Source: Chryseobacterium sp. LJ668 (GTDB taxonomy: Bacteria; Bacteroidota; Bacteroidia; Flavobacteriales; Weeksellaceae). From it: DNA of 64,000 bases. This document shows positions 16,359-25,141 of this stretch, piece after piece; within the stretch, counting starts at the first letter, position 1, and the number at the start of each line of letters is the position of its first letter. A program made the translations under genes and the position numbers. Below the pieces are notes generated by a model, which saw only the letters and a program-made list of their open reading frames with translations, made no database searches and was not told the origin of the DNA. The stretch lies in assembly GCF_019613955.1 (NCBI RefSeq), contig NZ_CP080443.1, positions 496,001 through 560,000 of the forward strand, read 5' to 3'.

Positions 16359-18418
16359 TTCAAATTATATTTAACACCAAAAAAACCTCTGATTCTTTGC
16401 ATCGATGCATATCCATACGTTGTATCAAAAGTATAATGATTCGGATTATTGATCGGGTCGTTTACATTTTTATCAAACGGATCAAACGGCCTCATCAAAG
16501 GATTTTTCGGAGTAAAATTGAACAGATTTTTCACCCCGCAATACACTTCAAAACCAGAATCGAAACTTTTTGAGACCTGAATATTGGCTAAAGAATACAG
16601 CGGTGAATATTCCGGTCTGTAATCATTGGGTAAAACAGGTAATCGCATCGGTCCGTAAAACTGTCCGGTGAAATCTATCGCAAGATTATTCGGGAATTTA
16701 TATGTTAAATTATAAGTTCCGCTCCATTTCGGGGCATGTAGCTGTCGGGATTTTTCCGTTTCTCCATCAAATTTTTGGTAAACATCCAAATAAGTGACGC
16801 CTAGATTTACACTCAACGGAAAACCAAAACTATAATCAAGATTCATAGAAGCACCTCTGGAAATTCCGTAACCCTGAAGATTGTCATAAATAATTTTTTG
16901 AGGATCCGCATCAAAATCACCTACAATCTTATTACTGAAATAGGTATAAAACGCAGAAGCATCTAAATTAATTAATCGTTCACCTGCAGGAATTTTCCAG
17001 ACATAATTTAAATTTCCGTTAATGGATTTTTCCGGTTTTAAATTAGATTGAATCACAACTTCACGCGAACCCGTCAAAGCAGCATGATCTTCTGTAAATA
17101 AGTTTACAACCCTGAAACCTGTTCCAAAATTAATCCTAAGAGTATGGTAAGGATTGGGAGAAAATTTCCAGGCAAATCTCGGCGAATGTACTGAATGGTG
17201 GATTTTGTCATAATCAAATCTATAACCGAAAAGCAAAGTGTTTTTTTCATTAATATCCCATTGATCCTGAATAAATGCTCCGAGAATTGGAGATTTCATC
17301 GGATCATTTGTGATTCCGTCTGCAGATAAAGTTCCGGGAGTATTATCGTCATAAAATGTCTTTTTATATGTCACACCTACAATAAAATCATGGTTTCCCA
17401 TTTTTTTATCCCAATAGGTTTGCGCAAAGGCTACTTTCTGTGTTGCTTCAAAGGGATTGCTTCCGTAAAAAGAGTCCTGATCATGAAAATTGTACGAAAA
17501 CTGGGTTATAATATTCTCTTTCATCGGCCACTGATACATCCCGAAAGCTTCTACCCTGTTTGTATAAATGCTTTCTCCATAGATCTCACTGCTTCCCCGG
17601 TAAGTTCTGTCCCATTGCATTTCCCCGCCTATCCGGTCTTCATATAAATATCTCAAAGCAAAGCTTGCCATCCTGTTTTCTTTTCGCTGAAAATTCCACT
17701 TATTAAAAACCGAAACTCTGTTTTGAAGAGCAGCATCAGTGAAATTATCCTTATTCTGATCTATTTTTTCGTTAAAACTAAAATAATTTAAACTTAACAA
17801 TGACGCCGTATTTTTACCTGTATTAAATTTTGTTGAAAGATCGACATTATGTTCTGCCCAACTTGTAGTCATCAGATTCACACTCAATTTTGGTGCACTC
17901 AACGCATTTTTTGTGATGATATTGATGACCCCGCCCATCGCTTCTGATCCATACAAAGACGAAGCCGGCCCCTTCACAACCTCTATTCTTTCTATTAAAC
18001 TGTTGGGAATCCCGCTTAAGCCATAAACGGTGGAGAGTGAACTTACAATAGGCATTCCGTCAATCAAAATCATAGTATAAGGTCCTTCCAGACCATTAAT
18101 GTGTATATCTCCTGTGTTACAGACCGAACAGTTTAATTGTGGCTGAACTCCATTCACCATTGCAATGGCTTCAAAAACACTCGGCGTAGGATTTTTCTGG
18201 AAAAATTTCTGACTGTAAATTTCCACAGCAACCGGACTTTTAGATTTGCTTACAGGTTTTATACTTCCTGTAATCACAACATCGTCAATCACTTTTATTC
18301 TTTCTTTTTTTTCAGGAATTTTCACAGAATCAGATTCCTTATTTAAAGCTAAACTGTCCGTTTGCTGAGATAAGCAAAAGCCTGATATAAAAACACCTAA
18401 AAAAAATATTCGCCTCAT
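16355..18418 (-). CDS. TonB-dependent outer-membrane receptor with CxxC in the plug
   Basis: 687 residues. Signal peptide (MRRIFFLGVFISGFCLSQ), a TonB-box-like IDDVVITGS (about 45-52), then the plug: PTPSVFEAIAMVNGV, MILIDGMPIVSSLS, RIEVVKGPASSLYGSEAMGG. The C-terminal beta-barrel ends RGFFGVKYNLK, an outer-membrane protein end. The plug has Cys97-x-x-Cys100 (LNCSVCNTG) just before HINGLEGPY. Receptors of this build import siderophores, haem or metals; the CxxC and the overlapping thioredoxin-like gene make a metal or redox-sensitive ligand plausible. No CarboxypepD-repeat or SusD partner, so it is not a SusC glycan importer. Confidence 0.92.
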   Translation of the reverse strand: MRRIFFLGVFISGFCLSQQTDSLALNKESDSVKIPEKKERIKVIDDVVITGSIKPVSKSKSPVAVEIYSQKFFQKNPTPSVFEAIAMVNGVQPQLNCSVCNTGDIHINGLEGPYTMILIDGMPIVSSLSTVYGLSGIPNSLIERIEVVKGPASSLYGSEAMGGVINIITKNALSAPKLSVNLMTTSWAEHNVDLSTKFNTGKNTASLLSLNYFSFNEKIDQNKDNFTDAALQNRVSVFNKWNFQRKENRMASFALRYLYEDRIGGEMQWDRTYRGSSEIYGESIYTNRVEAFGMYQWPMKENIITQFSYNFHDQDSFYGSNPFEATQKVAFAQTYWDKKMGNHDFIVGVTYKKTFYDDNTPGTLSADGITNDPMKSPILGAFIQDQWDINEKNTLLFGYRFDYDKIHHSVHSPRFAWKFSPNPYHTLRINFGTGFRVVNLFTEDHAALTGSREVVIQSNLKPEKSINGNLNYVWKIPAGERLINLDASAFYTYFSNKIVGDFDADPQKIIYDNLQGYGISRGASMNLDYSFGFPLSVNLGVTYLDVYQKFDGETEKSRQLHAPKWSGTYNLTYKFPNNLAIDFTGQFYGPMRLPVLPNDYRPEYSPLYSLANIQVSKSFDSGFEVYCGVKNLFNFTPKNPLMRPFDPFDKNVNDPINNPNHYTFDTTYGYASMQRIRGFFGVKYNLK

Positions 18419-18435
18419 GAAAATAAATTGTTAGA

Positions 18436-18443
18436 CAAAACTA
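18436..18443 (-). promoter_or_regulatory. -7 element of the TonB receptor gene
   Basis: Reads TAGTTTTG on the minus strand (exact TAnnTTTG), 17 bp before the ATG at 18418; a TTTG lies 16 bp further upstream. Confidence 0.5.
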
Positions 18444-18508
18444 ACAATAATTCTCGAAACAAAAAACTTTATGCCTAAACTCCTTGAAATTAATTCACCA
18501 AAAATTAT

Positions 18509-18516
18509 TAAATTTG
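18509..18516 (+). promoter_or_regulatory. -7 element of hmgA
   Basis: TAAATTTG, exact TAnnTTTG, 23 bp before the ATG at 18540; a TTG lies at 18484-18486. It sits downstream of an earlier in-frame ATG (18471), which argues that the later ATG is the real start. Confidence 0.55.
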
Positions 18517-18539
18517 ATGAAATTCCAGATAAAAGTAAA

Positions 18540-19727
18540 ATGAGATATAATCAAGAAGGGAATATCCCTCAGAAACGACATACGGTTTTCAAATCTCCTG
18601 AAGATAAATTCTATTACGAACAGCTCTTTGGCACGGAAGGCTTTCACGGGATCTCTTCTTTGCTGTATCATGTTCACCGCCCGACTCAAATCAAATCAAT
18701 CGGTGTTGCAAAAGACGTAACTCCAAAGATTGCCGTTGACAAAAACGTGACCCCAAGAATGTTTAAAGGAATGAATGTCACTCCTGAAGATGATTTTATG
18801 GACAGCCGAAAGTTTTTGATGGTCAATAATGACCTGAAAATGGGATTATCGAAGCCCAGAAAATCAATGGATTATTTCTATAAAAATGCAGAATGTGACG
18901 AGCTTCTATTTGTTCATGAAGGAACCGGAACTTTAAAAACATTTGTCGGAAATCTTGAGTTTTCTGTTGGAGATTATCTGATTATTCCGAGAGGAACAAT
19001 CTATCAGGTGGAATTACAATCTGATAACACCATATTTTTTGTGGTAGAAAGCCACTCACCCATTTATACACCGAAGCGTTACAGAAACGAGTTCGGACAG
19101 CTTTTGGAGCATTCTCCGTTCTGTGAAAGAGACATTATTACACCAACCTTTGTACAGCCAAAAGACGAAAAAGGAGAATTTTTAATCAAAGTTAAAAAGG
19201 AAAATCTGATCACAGATTTCATCTACGCAACGCATCCATTTGATGTAGTGGGTTGGGACGGATATTTTTATCCTTTTAAATTTAATATTAAAAACTTCGA
19301 ACCGATAACAGGAAGAATTCATCAGCCACCACCGGTGCACCAGACTTTCGAGGCGCACAATTTTGTAGTTTGCTCGTTCTGTGCAAGAATGTATGACTAC
19401 CACCCGCTGGCAATACCGGCACCTTATAATCACTCAAATATTGACTCTGATGAAGTTTTGTTTTACACGGAAGGTGATTTTATGAGCCGGAATCATATCG
19501 ATCTGATGGATTTTACGCTTCACCCGGGCGGAATCGTGCACGGTCCTCATCCCGGAGCGATGGAAAGAAGCATCGGCAAAAAATTTACTGAAGAATACGC
19601 GGTAATGGTTGATCCTTTCCGTCCTTTGAAAATCACTGAAGAAGCGATGAAAGTAGAAGACCCGTCTTATAAAACTTCATGGCTGGAAAGTGAGGATCAT
19701 AGTATGGAAGACCGTTCTCAGGAGTAA
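18540..19727 (+). CDS. hmgA: Homogentisate 1,2-dioxygenase
   Basis: About 395 residues from the chosen start MRYNQEGNIPQKRHTVF. An earlier in-frame ATG at 18471 would add 23 residues that do not look like the family and would place the -7 box inside the gene. The cupin core includes EGTGTLKTFVGNLEFSVGDY and the C-terminal iron site region HPGGIVHGPHPGAMERSIG and EVLFYTEGDF. The enzyme opens the ring of homogentisate to maleylacetoacetate with Fe(II) and O2 in tyrosine and phenylalanine breakdown. hppD and fahA lie downstream on the same strand. A hairpin follows at 19766. Confidence 0.95.
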   Translation: MRYNQEGNIPQKRHTVFKSPEDKFYYEQLFGTEGFHGISSLLYHVHRPTQIKSIGVAKDVTPKIAVDKNVTPRMFKGMNVTPEDDFMDSRKFLMVNNDLKMGLSKPRKSMDYFYKNAECDELLFVHEGTGTLKTFVGNLEFSVGDYLIIPRGTIYQVELQSDNTIFFVVESHSPIYTPKRYRNEFGQLLEHSPFCERDIITPTFVQPKDEKGEFLIKVKKENLITDFIYATHPFDVVGWDGYFYPFKFNIKNFEPITGRIHQPPPVHQTFEAHNFVVCSFCARMYDYHPLAIPAPYNHSNIDSDEVLFYTEGDFMSRNHIDLMDFTLHPGGIVHGPHPGAMERSIGKKFTEEYAVMVDPFRPLKITEEAMKVEDPSYKTSWLESEDHSMEDRSQE

Positions 19728-19765
19728 GCATCTCTGATACAATAACTTATCTGCTATATATAATT

Positions 19766-19800
19766 AAAAGAACTGAATGACACACCTTTCAGTTCTTATT
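19766..19800 (+). terminator. Terminator after hmgA
   Basis: AAGAACTGAA (19768-19777) pairs with TTCAGTTCTT (19788-19797), followed by a weak T-rich stretch. Confidence 0.65.
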
Positions 19801-20053
19801 ATATTAAAAATCAGACTTAATTTGTAAATGAATATGTATGACAGCAGATAACTGTTAAAACGGAAAATTTTATTCAATTGAAATTAGAAAAATCTTCGTT
19901 AATAGTCTAAGGAATAGGCTAGAAAGAGTGTCCAGTGAAAAATTTGAACGATAAAACACGCAATGAAGAATAAATTAAATTAAAAAACCGTATATTTAAT
20001 AAAAATAAGAAACGCTTATCAAAATTAAAATCCTTTGGCAATCTTTTTGCTGA
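19801..20053. other. Gene-free gap before the unknown gene at 20078
   Basis: AT-rich, with stop codons in all frames and no convincing -33/-7 pair. I see no RNA gene or repeat. Confidence 0.5.
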
Positions 20054-20077
20054 AATTTCATATTAAATACCACACAT

Positions 20078-20857
20078 TTGAAGACCATATATAATTCGAT
20101 AAAAGATGAAGTTACAAAACATCCAAAAATTCAGGATTCAGTTTTAGGAAATGTACAAGAATGGAAAAGAAGTCATTATATAATTCTTTCAGAAATCATT
20201 AAAGAAGAGCTGGCTTTATCAAACGAACTTAAAGATGATAAAAAATTTGAAATTGGGAACACTATTTCACATATCACCCTGCAGCGTTTTTTTGAAAATG
20301 ATTACCAGGATAAAACCCACAATGATTTACGATTTCTCAAAACATTAGATAAAATATGTATATTTTTAGGATTCAAAGATCTTAATTCCTACATACACCA
20401 TATTAAAAATTCAGTTGGAGATAGAGAACTGAATGACGACAATTTTTCGACTGATATCGTTTATAAATACTGTTCCACCGTTTTTGAATTATATAAAAAT
20501 TTTCCCGCTTTAAAGCTGGAATTTTTTAAGGATCTCGTATTTGACAATTCTCCATTTCTCGAAAGAGCATCAGAATTTAGCCGTGAGCTCTGTGACAGAC
20601 AGTTTGAGTTGGTTACAAAAAACAATCGCTCAAATTTTGAAGTATTTGACATTCATATCGTGACTGATGAACCTGAAAAAAAAATACTGGAAACACAGGA
20701 ATTTTGGAATCTTTTGTTTAAAGTGGGAGAAACCGGTGAAGAACATTTTGTAAATCAGCTCAATACCCAAATTTATTTTATCCGCAAAATAGATAATGTG
20801 TGGAAAATTTGGGATAATTACAATCCGGATGCAGGAAGATTAAATAATAAAAAGTAA
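20078..20857 (+). CDS. Unknown protein with an HTH-like N-terminus, between tyrosine-degradation genes
   Basis: 259 residues from a TTG at 20078; the frame has no ATG, and upstream it stays open only to 20054. Residues about 55-107 (ISHITLQRFFENDY, then FLKTLDKICIFLGFKDLNSYI) resemble the short helical DNA-binding-like module common in Bacteroidota proteins (pattern TLxRFF ... TLDxLaxYLGFxxW). The last 130 residues are mixed alpha/beta, ending IYFIRKIDNVWKIWDNYNP, which faintly recalls SnoaL/NTF2-like folds. No function is assigned. A perfect 24-base palindromic terminator follows. Codon use is AT-rich like the surroundings. Confidence 0.78.
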   Translation: MKTIYNSIKDEVTKHPKIQDSVLGNVQEWKRSHYIILSEIIKEELALSNELKDDKKFEIGNTISHITLQRFFENDYQDKTHNDLRFLKTLDKICIFLGFKDLNSYIHHIKNSVGDRELNDDNFSTDIVYKYCSTVFELYKNFPALKLEFFKDLVFDNSPFLERASEFSRELCDRQFELVTKNNRSNFEVFDIHIVTDEPEKKILETQEFWNLLFKVGETGEEHFVNQLNTQIYFIRKIDNVWKIWDNYNPDAGRLNNKK

Positions 20858-20885
20858 AAGCCGTAATTAATTACGGCTTTCCTCT
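20857..20885 (+). terminator. Terminator after the unknown gene
   Basis: AAAGCCGTAATT followed at once by its exact complement (20857-20880), then CCTCT; T-run is only three bases, so efficiency is uncertain. Confidence 0.65.
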
Positions 20886-21087
20886 AATTTGAATAATTTT
20901 TTTTCGACATCAAGTTTCTAGTACAAATGTATAAAATAAATCAAATAAACAATAGACTTAAATATACTTAAATAAACATTTATTTCTATTAGCAATAATG
21001 AAACCGATTGCGCAACAATAATGTTTTTAATTATTTACAAGAATTTTGTAATTTGCAAACTATTAAATAAAAGTAAAAATAGAAAAT

Positions 21088-22218
21088 ATGTCAACACTTA
21101 CATTTGCCGAAAAAATTGCTCAGGCTGAGAATTTTTTGCCGATTAATGGTACAGATTACATTGAGTTTTATGTAGGGAACGCTAAGCAGGCCGCACATTA
21201 TTATAAAACTGCATTCGGTTTTCAGTCGGTTGCCTACGCGGGCCCCGAAACCGGAGTGAGAGATCGTGCATCTTATGTGCTTCAACAAGGAAAAATCAGG
21301 TTAATCTTAACTACAGGCCTTAAATCTGATTCACCAGTCAGCGAACATGTACGAAAACACGGCGATGGAGTGAAAATTTTGGCACTTTGGGTAGATGACG
21401 CATATTCTGCATTTGAAGAAACTACTAAAAGAGGTGGGAAACCTTATTTAGAGCCAGTAACCCTGAATGATGAGCACGGTGAAGTAAAAATGTCCGGCAT
21501 TTACACTTACGGAGAAACCGTTCATATGTTTATCGAAAGAAAAAATTATACAGGCCCGTTCATGCCTGGCTACCAGAAGTGGGAAAGCGATTACAAACCC
21601 GAAGAGGCAGGTTTATTATATGTGGACCATTGCGTAGGAAATGTTGGCTGGGACAGAATGATACCAACCGTTGAATGGTACGAAAAAGTAATGGGCTTTG
21701 TCAATATTCTTTCATTCGATGATAAGCAGATCAATACAGAATATTCTGCTTTGATGTCTAAAGTGATGTCAAATGGAAACGGTTTTGCAAAATTCCCGAT
21801 CAATGAACCGGCTGAAGGAAAGAAAAAATCACAGGTAGAAGAGTATCTTGATTTCTACGAAGGTGAAGGGGTACAGCATATTGCCGTTGCTACAAAAGAT
21901 ATCATCCATACTGTTACCGAACTTAAAAAACGTGGTGTAGAATTCCTTTCTGCTCCACCGGAAGCATATTATAATATGGTTCCTGAAAGAGTGGGGCATA
22001 TTGATGAAGATCTTAAAAAACTTCAGGATTTAGGAATTTTGATTGATCATGATGAGGAAGGTTATTTGTTGCAAATCTTTACAAAACCGGTAGAAGACCG
22101 CCCTACTCTTTTCTTTGAAATCATCGAAAGACATGGTGCACAAAGCTTCGGTGCCGGTAATTTTAAGGCACTTTTTGAAGCGTTAGAAAAAGAACAGGAA
22201 AAAAGAGGTAATCTATAA
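21088..22218 (+). CDS. hppD: 4-hydroxyphenylpyruvate dioxygenase
   Basis: 376 residues, typical length. Two vicinal-oxygen-chelate domains; the C-terminal one carries the iron triad His181 (LYVDHCVGNV), His264 (GVQHIAVATKDI) and Glu344 (LFFEIIER). The end GAGNFKALFEALE is the lid helix. It converts 4-hydroxyphenylpyruvate to homogentisate, the substrate of the hmgA product upstream. A rho-independent terminator (22237-22273) follows directly. The upstream region (20886-21087) is AT-rich and presumably holds its promoter. Confidence 0.97.
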   Translation: MSTLTFAEKIAQAENFLPINGTDYIEFYVGNAKQAAHYYKTAFGFQSVAYAGPETGVRDRASYVLQQGKIRLILTTGLKSDSPVSEHVRKHGDGVKILALWVDDAYSAFEETTKRGGKPYLEPVTLNDEHGEVKMSGIYTYGETVHMFIERKNYTGPFMPGYQKWESDYKPEEAGLLYVDHCVGNVGWDRMIPTVEWYEKVMGFVNILSFDDKQINTEYSALMSKVMSNGNGFAKFPINEPAEGKKKSQVEEYLDFYEGEGVQHIAVATKDIIHTVTELKKRGVEFLSAPPEAYYNMVPERVGHIDEDLKKLQDLGILIDHDEEGYLLQIFTKPVEDRPTLFFEIIERHGAQSFGAGNFKALFEALEKEQEKRGNL

Positions 22219-22236
22219 TTATTCAACCAAATACAG

Positions 22237-22273
22237 AGTTTTGTCAGGATGCAGATCTTGACAAAACTTTTTT
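22237..22273 (+). terminator. Terminator after hppD
   Basis: AGTTTTGTCA (22237-22246) pairs perfectly with TGACAAAACT (22259-22268), followed by six T. It covers an upstream ATG (22249) of the next frame and so rules that start out. Confidence 0.88.
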
Positions 22274-22287
22274 ATAAACACAAGCTT

Positions 22288-22752
22288 ATGAGAAAATTAT
22301 TCATCTGTGCATTATTTTTTATCGGTATTTTACCGAAAGCACAAAATTATGCAGCAATAAACGGAATTATTGATCGCCTAGAAGAAAGAAAAGGTATTAA
22401 CCAGCATCTTGAAAATGTAAGTATTGATAACAAGAAATTTGTTCTTGTAAAAGATTTTGAAGATCATACAGAGAGAAGTTTCATCATTTTGAAAGGAAAA
22501 GATGCAACGTATGTAGAAATGTTCGACGATAAGGCAACCGGGAAAAGTACTTCGAATGTGTTTTCGGGAGATATTATCCGGAAAAAGAACATTATTTCAT
22601 TAAGAGCAGATAAACTTGAGAATAAAAAAATCCCGATTCCCGTTGCAAAGACACTACTCCTGACCAAACAGAAAGAAATTATTTACCTTATTGACATCAA
22701 TTCCAGAGAGCGTTGGATTGATGAAGAATCTTATACCAAAAAAACCAAATAA
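22288..22752 (+). CDS. Small secreted protein of unknown function
   Basis: 154 residues from the ATG at 22288; the earlier ATG at 22249 lies inside the hppD terminator. Signal peptide MRKLFICALFFIGILPKAQ with cleavage after KAQ. The mature part is mostly beta (DKKFVLV-like strands, RSFIILKGKDATYVEMFDD) with no known motif. It stands between hppD and fahA on the same strand, 50 bp before fahA. It may simply be carried along; a link to tyrosine degradation is not shown. Confidence 0.78.
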   Translation: MRKLFICALFFIGILPKAQNYAAINGIIDRLEERKGINQHLENVSIDNKKFVLVKDFEDHTERSFIILKGKDATYVEMFDDKATGKSTSNVFSGDIIRKKNIISLRADKLENKKIPIPVAKTLLLTKQKEIIYLIDINSRERWIDEESYTKKTK

Positions 22753-22802
22753 TCGCACTTTAAAAACTTACTTTTAAATTTTTTACATCAAACTATCCAA
22801 TT

Positions 22803-24050
22803 ATGAAATCATTTGTAGAATATAATTCAGATTCAGACTTTTCAATACACAATATTCCTTTTGGGGTAGCGGTGTTTAACAAAGAATTTATCGCCTGCTG
22901 TACAAGAATCGGTGATCGGGTGATTGATCTTGCCCTTTTGTACGATCTTTCATATTTTGAAGAAATCGAAGGATTAGACGAAAACGTTTTCGAAGCATAT
23001 ACTTTAAATGAGTTCATTGAGCTGGGGAAACCTGTTACCAATGCTATCCGTCTTAAAATTCAGGAATTATTACAAGAAGGTTCTATTTTAGATAAGGATG
23101 AGAAAACCATTGAAGATGCATTTTACGATTTAGATCAAGTAAAAATGATTATGCCTGTTCATATTCCGAACTATACAGATTTTTACAGCAGCATTGAGCA
23201 TGCAACCAATGTTGGAAAGATGTTCCGAGATCCCTCAAACGCTTTGTTACCCAATTGGAAGCACCTTCCGGTAGGTTATCACGGAAGAGCATCTTCAATT
23301 GTGGTTTCAGGAACTGATATCAACCGTCCAAAAGGCCAGATGAAACCTGCAGATGCTGACAAACCTGTATTCGGACCTTGCAAACAGCTGGATTTTGAAT
23401 TGGAAATGGCTTTCATTATCAATCAGAATACAGAAATGGGAGAAAGTGTTTCTACAAAAGATGCTGAAGACGCAATTTTCGGAATGGTGGTTTTCAATGA
23501 TTGGTCAGCAAGAGACATTCAGTCTTGGGAATATGTTCCGTTGGGACCATTTTTGGGTAAGAATTTCGGTTCATCCATTTCGCCTTGGGTAGTTACTTTA
23601 GAAGCTTTAGAACCATTCAGAACCACTTCCCCATCGCAAGAGCCGGAAGTTTTGGATTATTTAAAATTTGAAGGAGATAAAAATTACGATATCAATCTTG
23701 AAGTTTATCTTCAGCCAGAAAACGGTGAAGAAAACCTGATCTCAGAAAGCAATTACAAATACATGTACTGGAATATGACTCAGCAATTGGCTCATCATAC
23801 CATAAACGGCTGTAATCTGGAAGTTGGTGATCTATACGCAAGCGGTACGATCTCAGGGAGTGACCCAAAATCCTTTGGTTCAATGCTTGAACTTACCTGG
23901 AGAGGACAAAATCCTATCACACTCAACAACGGACAAGAAAGAAAATTTATTGAGGATAACGATACCGTGACCATGAAAGCATGGGCTGAAAAAGGCGGAA
24001 TTAGAGTTGGTTTCGGTGAGGTTTCCGGTAAAATTATTCCGACTAAATAA
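22803..24050 (+). CDS. fahA: Fumarylacetoacetase
   Basis: 415 residues. The N-terminal SH3-like part opens SDFSIHNIPFGVAVF. The catalytic FAH fold has DFYSSIEHATNVGKMFRD, WKHLPVGYHGRASSIV, DFELEMAFII (metal-binding acids) and VVFNDWSARDIQSWEY, then SGTISGSDPKSFGSMLEL. It hydrolyses fumarylacetoacetate to fumarate and acetoacetate, the last step of homogentisate breakdown. Same strand as hmgA and hppD. It is followed by a palindromic repeat, not a simple terminator. Confidence 0.97.
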   Translation: MKSFVEYNSDSDFSIHNIPFGVAVFNKEFIACCTRIGDRVIDLALLYDLSYFEEIEGLDENVFEAYTLNEFIELGKPVTNAIRLKIQELLQEGSILDKDEKTIEDAFYDLDQVKMIMPVHIPNYTDFYSSIEHATNVGKMFRDPSNALLPNWKHLPVGYHGRASSIVVSGTDINRPKGQMKPADADKPVFGPCKQLDFELEMAFIINQNTEMGESVSTKDAEDAIFGMVVFNDWSARDIQSWEYVPLGPFLGKNFGSSISPWVVTLEALEPFRTTSPSQEPEVLDYLKFEGDKNYDINLEVYLQPENGEENLISESNYKYMYWNMTQQLAHHTINGCNLEVGDLYASGTISGSDPKSFGSMLELTWRGQNPITLNNGQERKFIEDNDTVTMKAWAEKGGIRVGFGEVSGKIIPTK

Positions 24051-24065
24051 TTTAAATAAACATTC

Positions 24066-24160
24066 AGATGCTTCGACTTCGTTCAGCATGACATCGCTAC
24101 AAACATACTGCTAATTACAGTTAATATGAGAAATGTCCTGCTGAGCTTGTCGAAGCATCT
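24066..24160. repeat. Dispersed palindromic intergenic repeat
   Basis: AGATGCTTCGAC (24066-24077) and its complement GTCGAAGCATCT (24149-24160) are the outer arms of a hairpin; the inner flanks (TTCAGCATGACA and TGTCCTGCTGAG) also mostly pair. Sequences like TGCTTCGAC...CTCAGCATGACA are known to recur between genes in many Bacteroidota genomes. It fills most of the fahA to flavin-reductase gap. Confidence 0.7.
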
Positions 24161-24211
24161 TTCTTTAAAATAATTTGAATACTTAAGTTAGTTAAGTGCT
24201 AAAACAAAAAC

Positions 24212-25033
24212 ATGAAAACAGTAATTCCATCCGAAATATCTCCCGTACAACTACAAACCATTATGCAGACTGCCGTTTCACCGCGTCCTATTGCATTGGC
24301 TTCGACCGTTGACAAAGAAGGCAAAAGTAATTTATCGCCGTTCAGTTTTTTTAATATGTTCAGCACGGTTCCTCCGATTTTGATTTTTTCGCCATCAAGA
24401 AGAGTCCGAGACAATACCACAAAACATACGTTGGAAAACGTTTTGGAAGTTCCTGAAGTTGTCATTGGTACGGTTAATTTCCCCATTGTACAGCAAATCT
24501 CGTTGGCTTCCACGGAGTATGGTGACGGCGTTAATGAATTTATCAAGTCCGGATTGACAATGAAAGATGCAGACTTGGTGCAGCCAAAATTAATTATAGA
24601 ATGTCCTGTCAATTTTGAATGTCAGGTTTTAGAAGTAAAATCTTTGGGCGATCAGGGAGGTGCAGGAAATTTGGTGATTTGCGAAGTTAAAAAAATCCAT
24701 ATCAGAGAAGAATATCTGAACGAAGAGGGAAATCTAGATCAGGCAAAACTAGACATGGTTGCACGTTTAAGCGGAAACTGGTATTCGAGAAATAATGAAA
24801 ACAATCTGTTTGAAGTTCCCAAACCTTTGGTTACAAAAGGAATCGGTTTTGATTTGCTACCAAATGCCATAAAATATAGCAAAGTCTTTACAGGAAACGA
24901 TCTGGGAATGCTTGCCAATGTAGAAGTTTTACCTTCTGAAGATTGTTATTCCGATGAAAATATTCATCTGAAAGCTCAGAAATTATTATTGGAAAATAAG
25001 ATTGATGAGGCTTGGAGGATTTTAGTTAAATGA
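24212..25033 (+). CDS. Flavin reductase-like FMN-binding protein
   Basis: 273 residues. The FMN-binding split-barrel core is clear: QTAVSPRPIALASTVDKEGK, NLSPFSFFNMFS, PPILIFSP and NTLENV-like TKHTLENV. The C-terminal 90 residues (QAKLDMVARLSGNWYSRNNE onward) are the extension found in a Bacteroidota subfamily. These proteins bind FMN and either reduce it or act as small flavoenzymes. On the same strand as the tyrosine genes and often found near them in Chryseobacterium, but a role there is only an inference. Confidence 0.88.
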   Translation: MKTVIPSEISPVQLQTIMQTAVSPRPIALASTVDKEGKSNLSPFSFFNMFSTVPPILIFSPSRRVRDNTTKHTLENVLEVPEVVIGTVNFPIVQQISLASTEYGDGVNEFIKSGLTMKDADLVQPKLIIECPVNFECQVLEVKSLGDQGGAGNLVICEVKKIHIREEYLNEEGNLDQAKLDMVARLSGNWYSRNNENNLFEVPKPLVTKGIGFDLLPNAIKYSKVFTGNDLGMLANVEVLPSEDCYSDENIHLKAQKLLLENKIDEAWRILVK

Positions 25034-25141
25034 TTTACTATTCTTAAAAACTTTAGATTTATTATATTTAACCACCCCGTCAAAAATTCTTTCGAATTTT
25101 CGCCACCCCTCCATTGTAGGGAATTCTCGCACGTTTTTTTG

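Noticed and set aside
18471..18539. Longer N-terminus of hmgA
   Set aside because: The -7 box lies inside it and the family starts at MRYNQEG-like sequences.
20881..21087. Possible promoter GTAATTTGC before hppD
   Set aside because: One base too short for TAnnTTTG; left unassigned.
22249..22287. Longer N-terminus of the secreted protein after hppD
   Set aside because: It lies within the hppD terminator; the later ATG gives a clean signal peptide.
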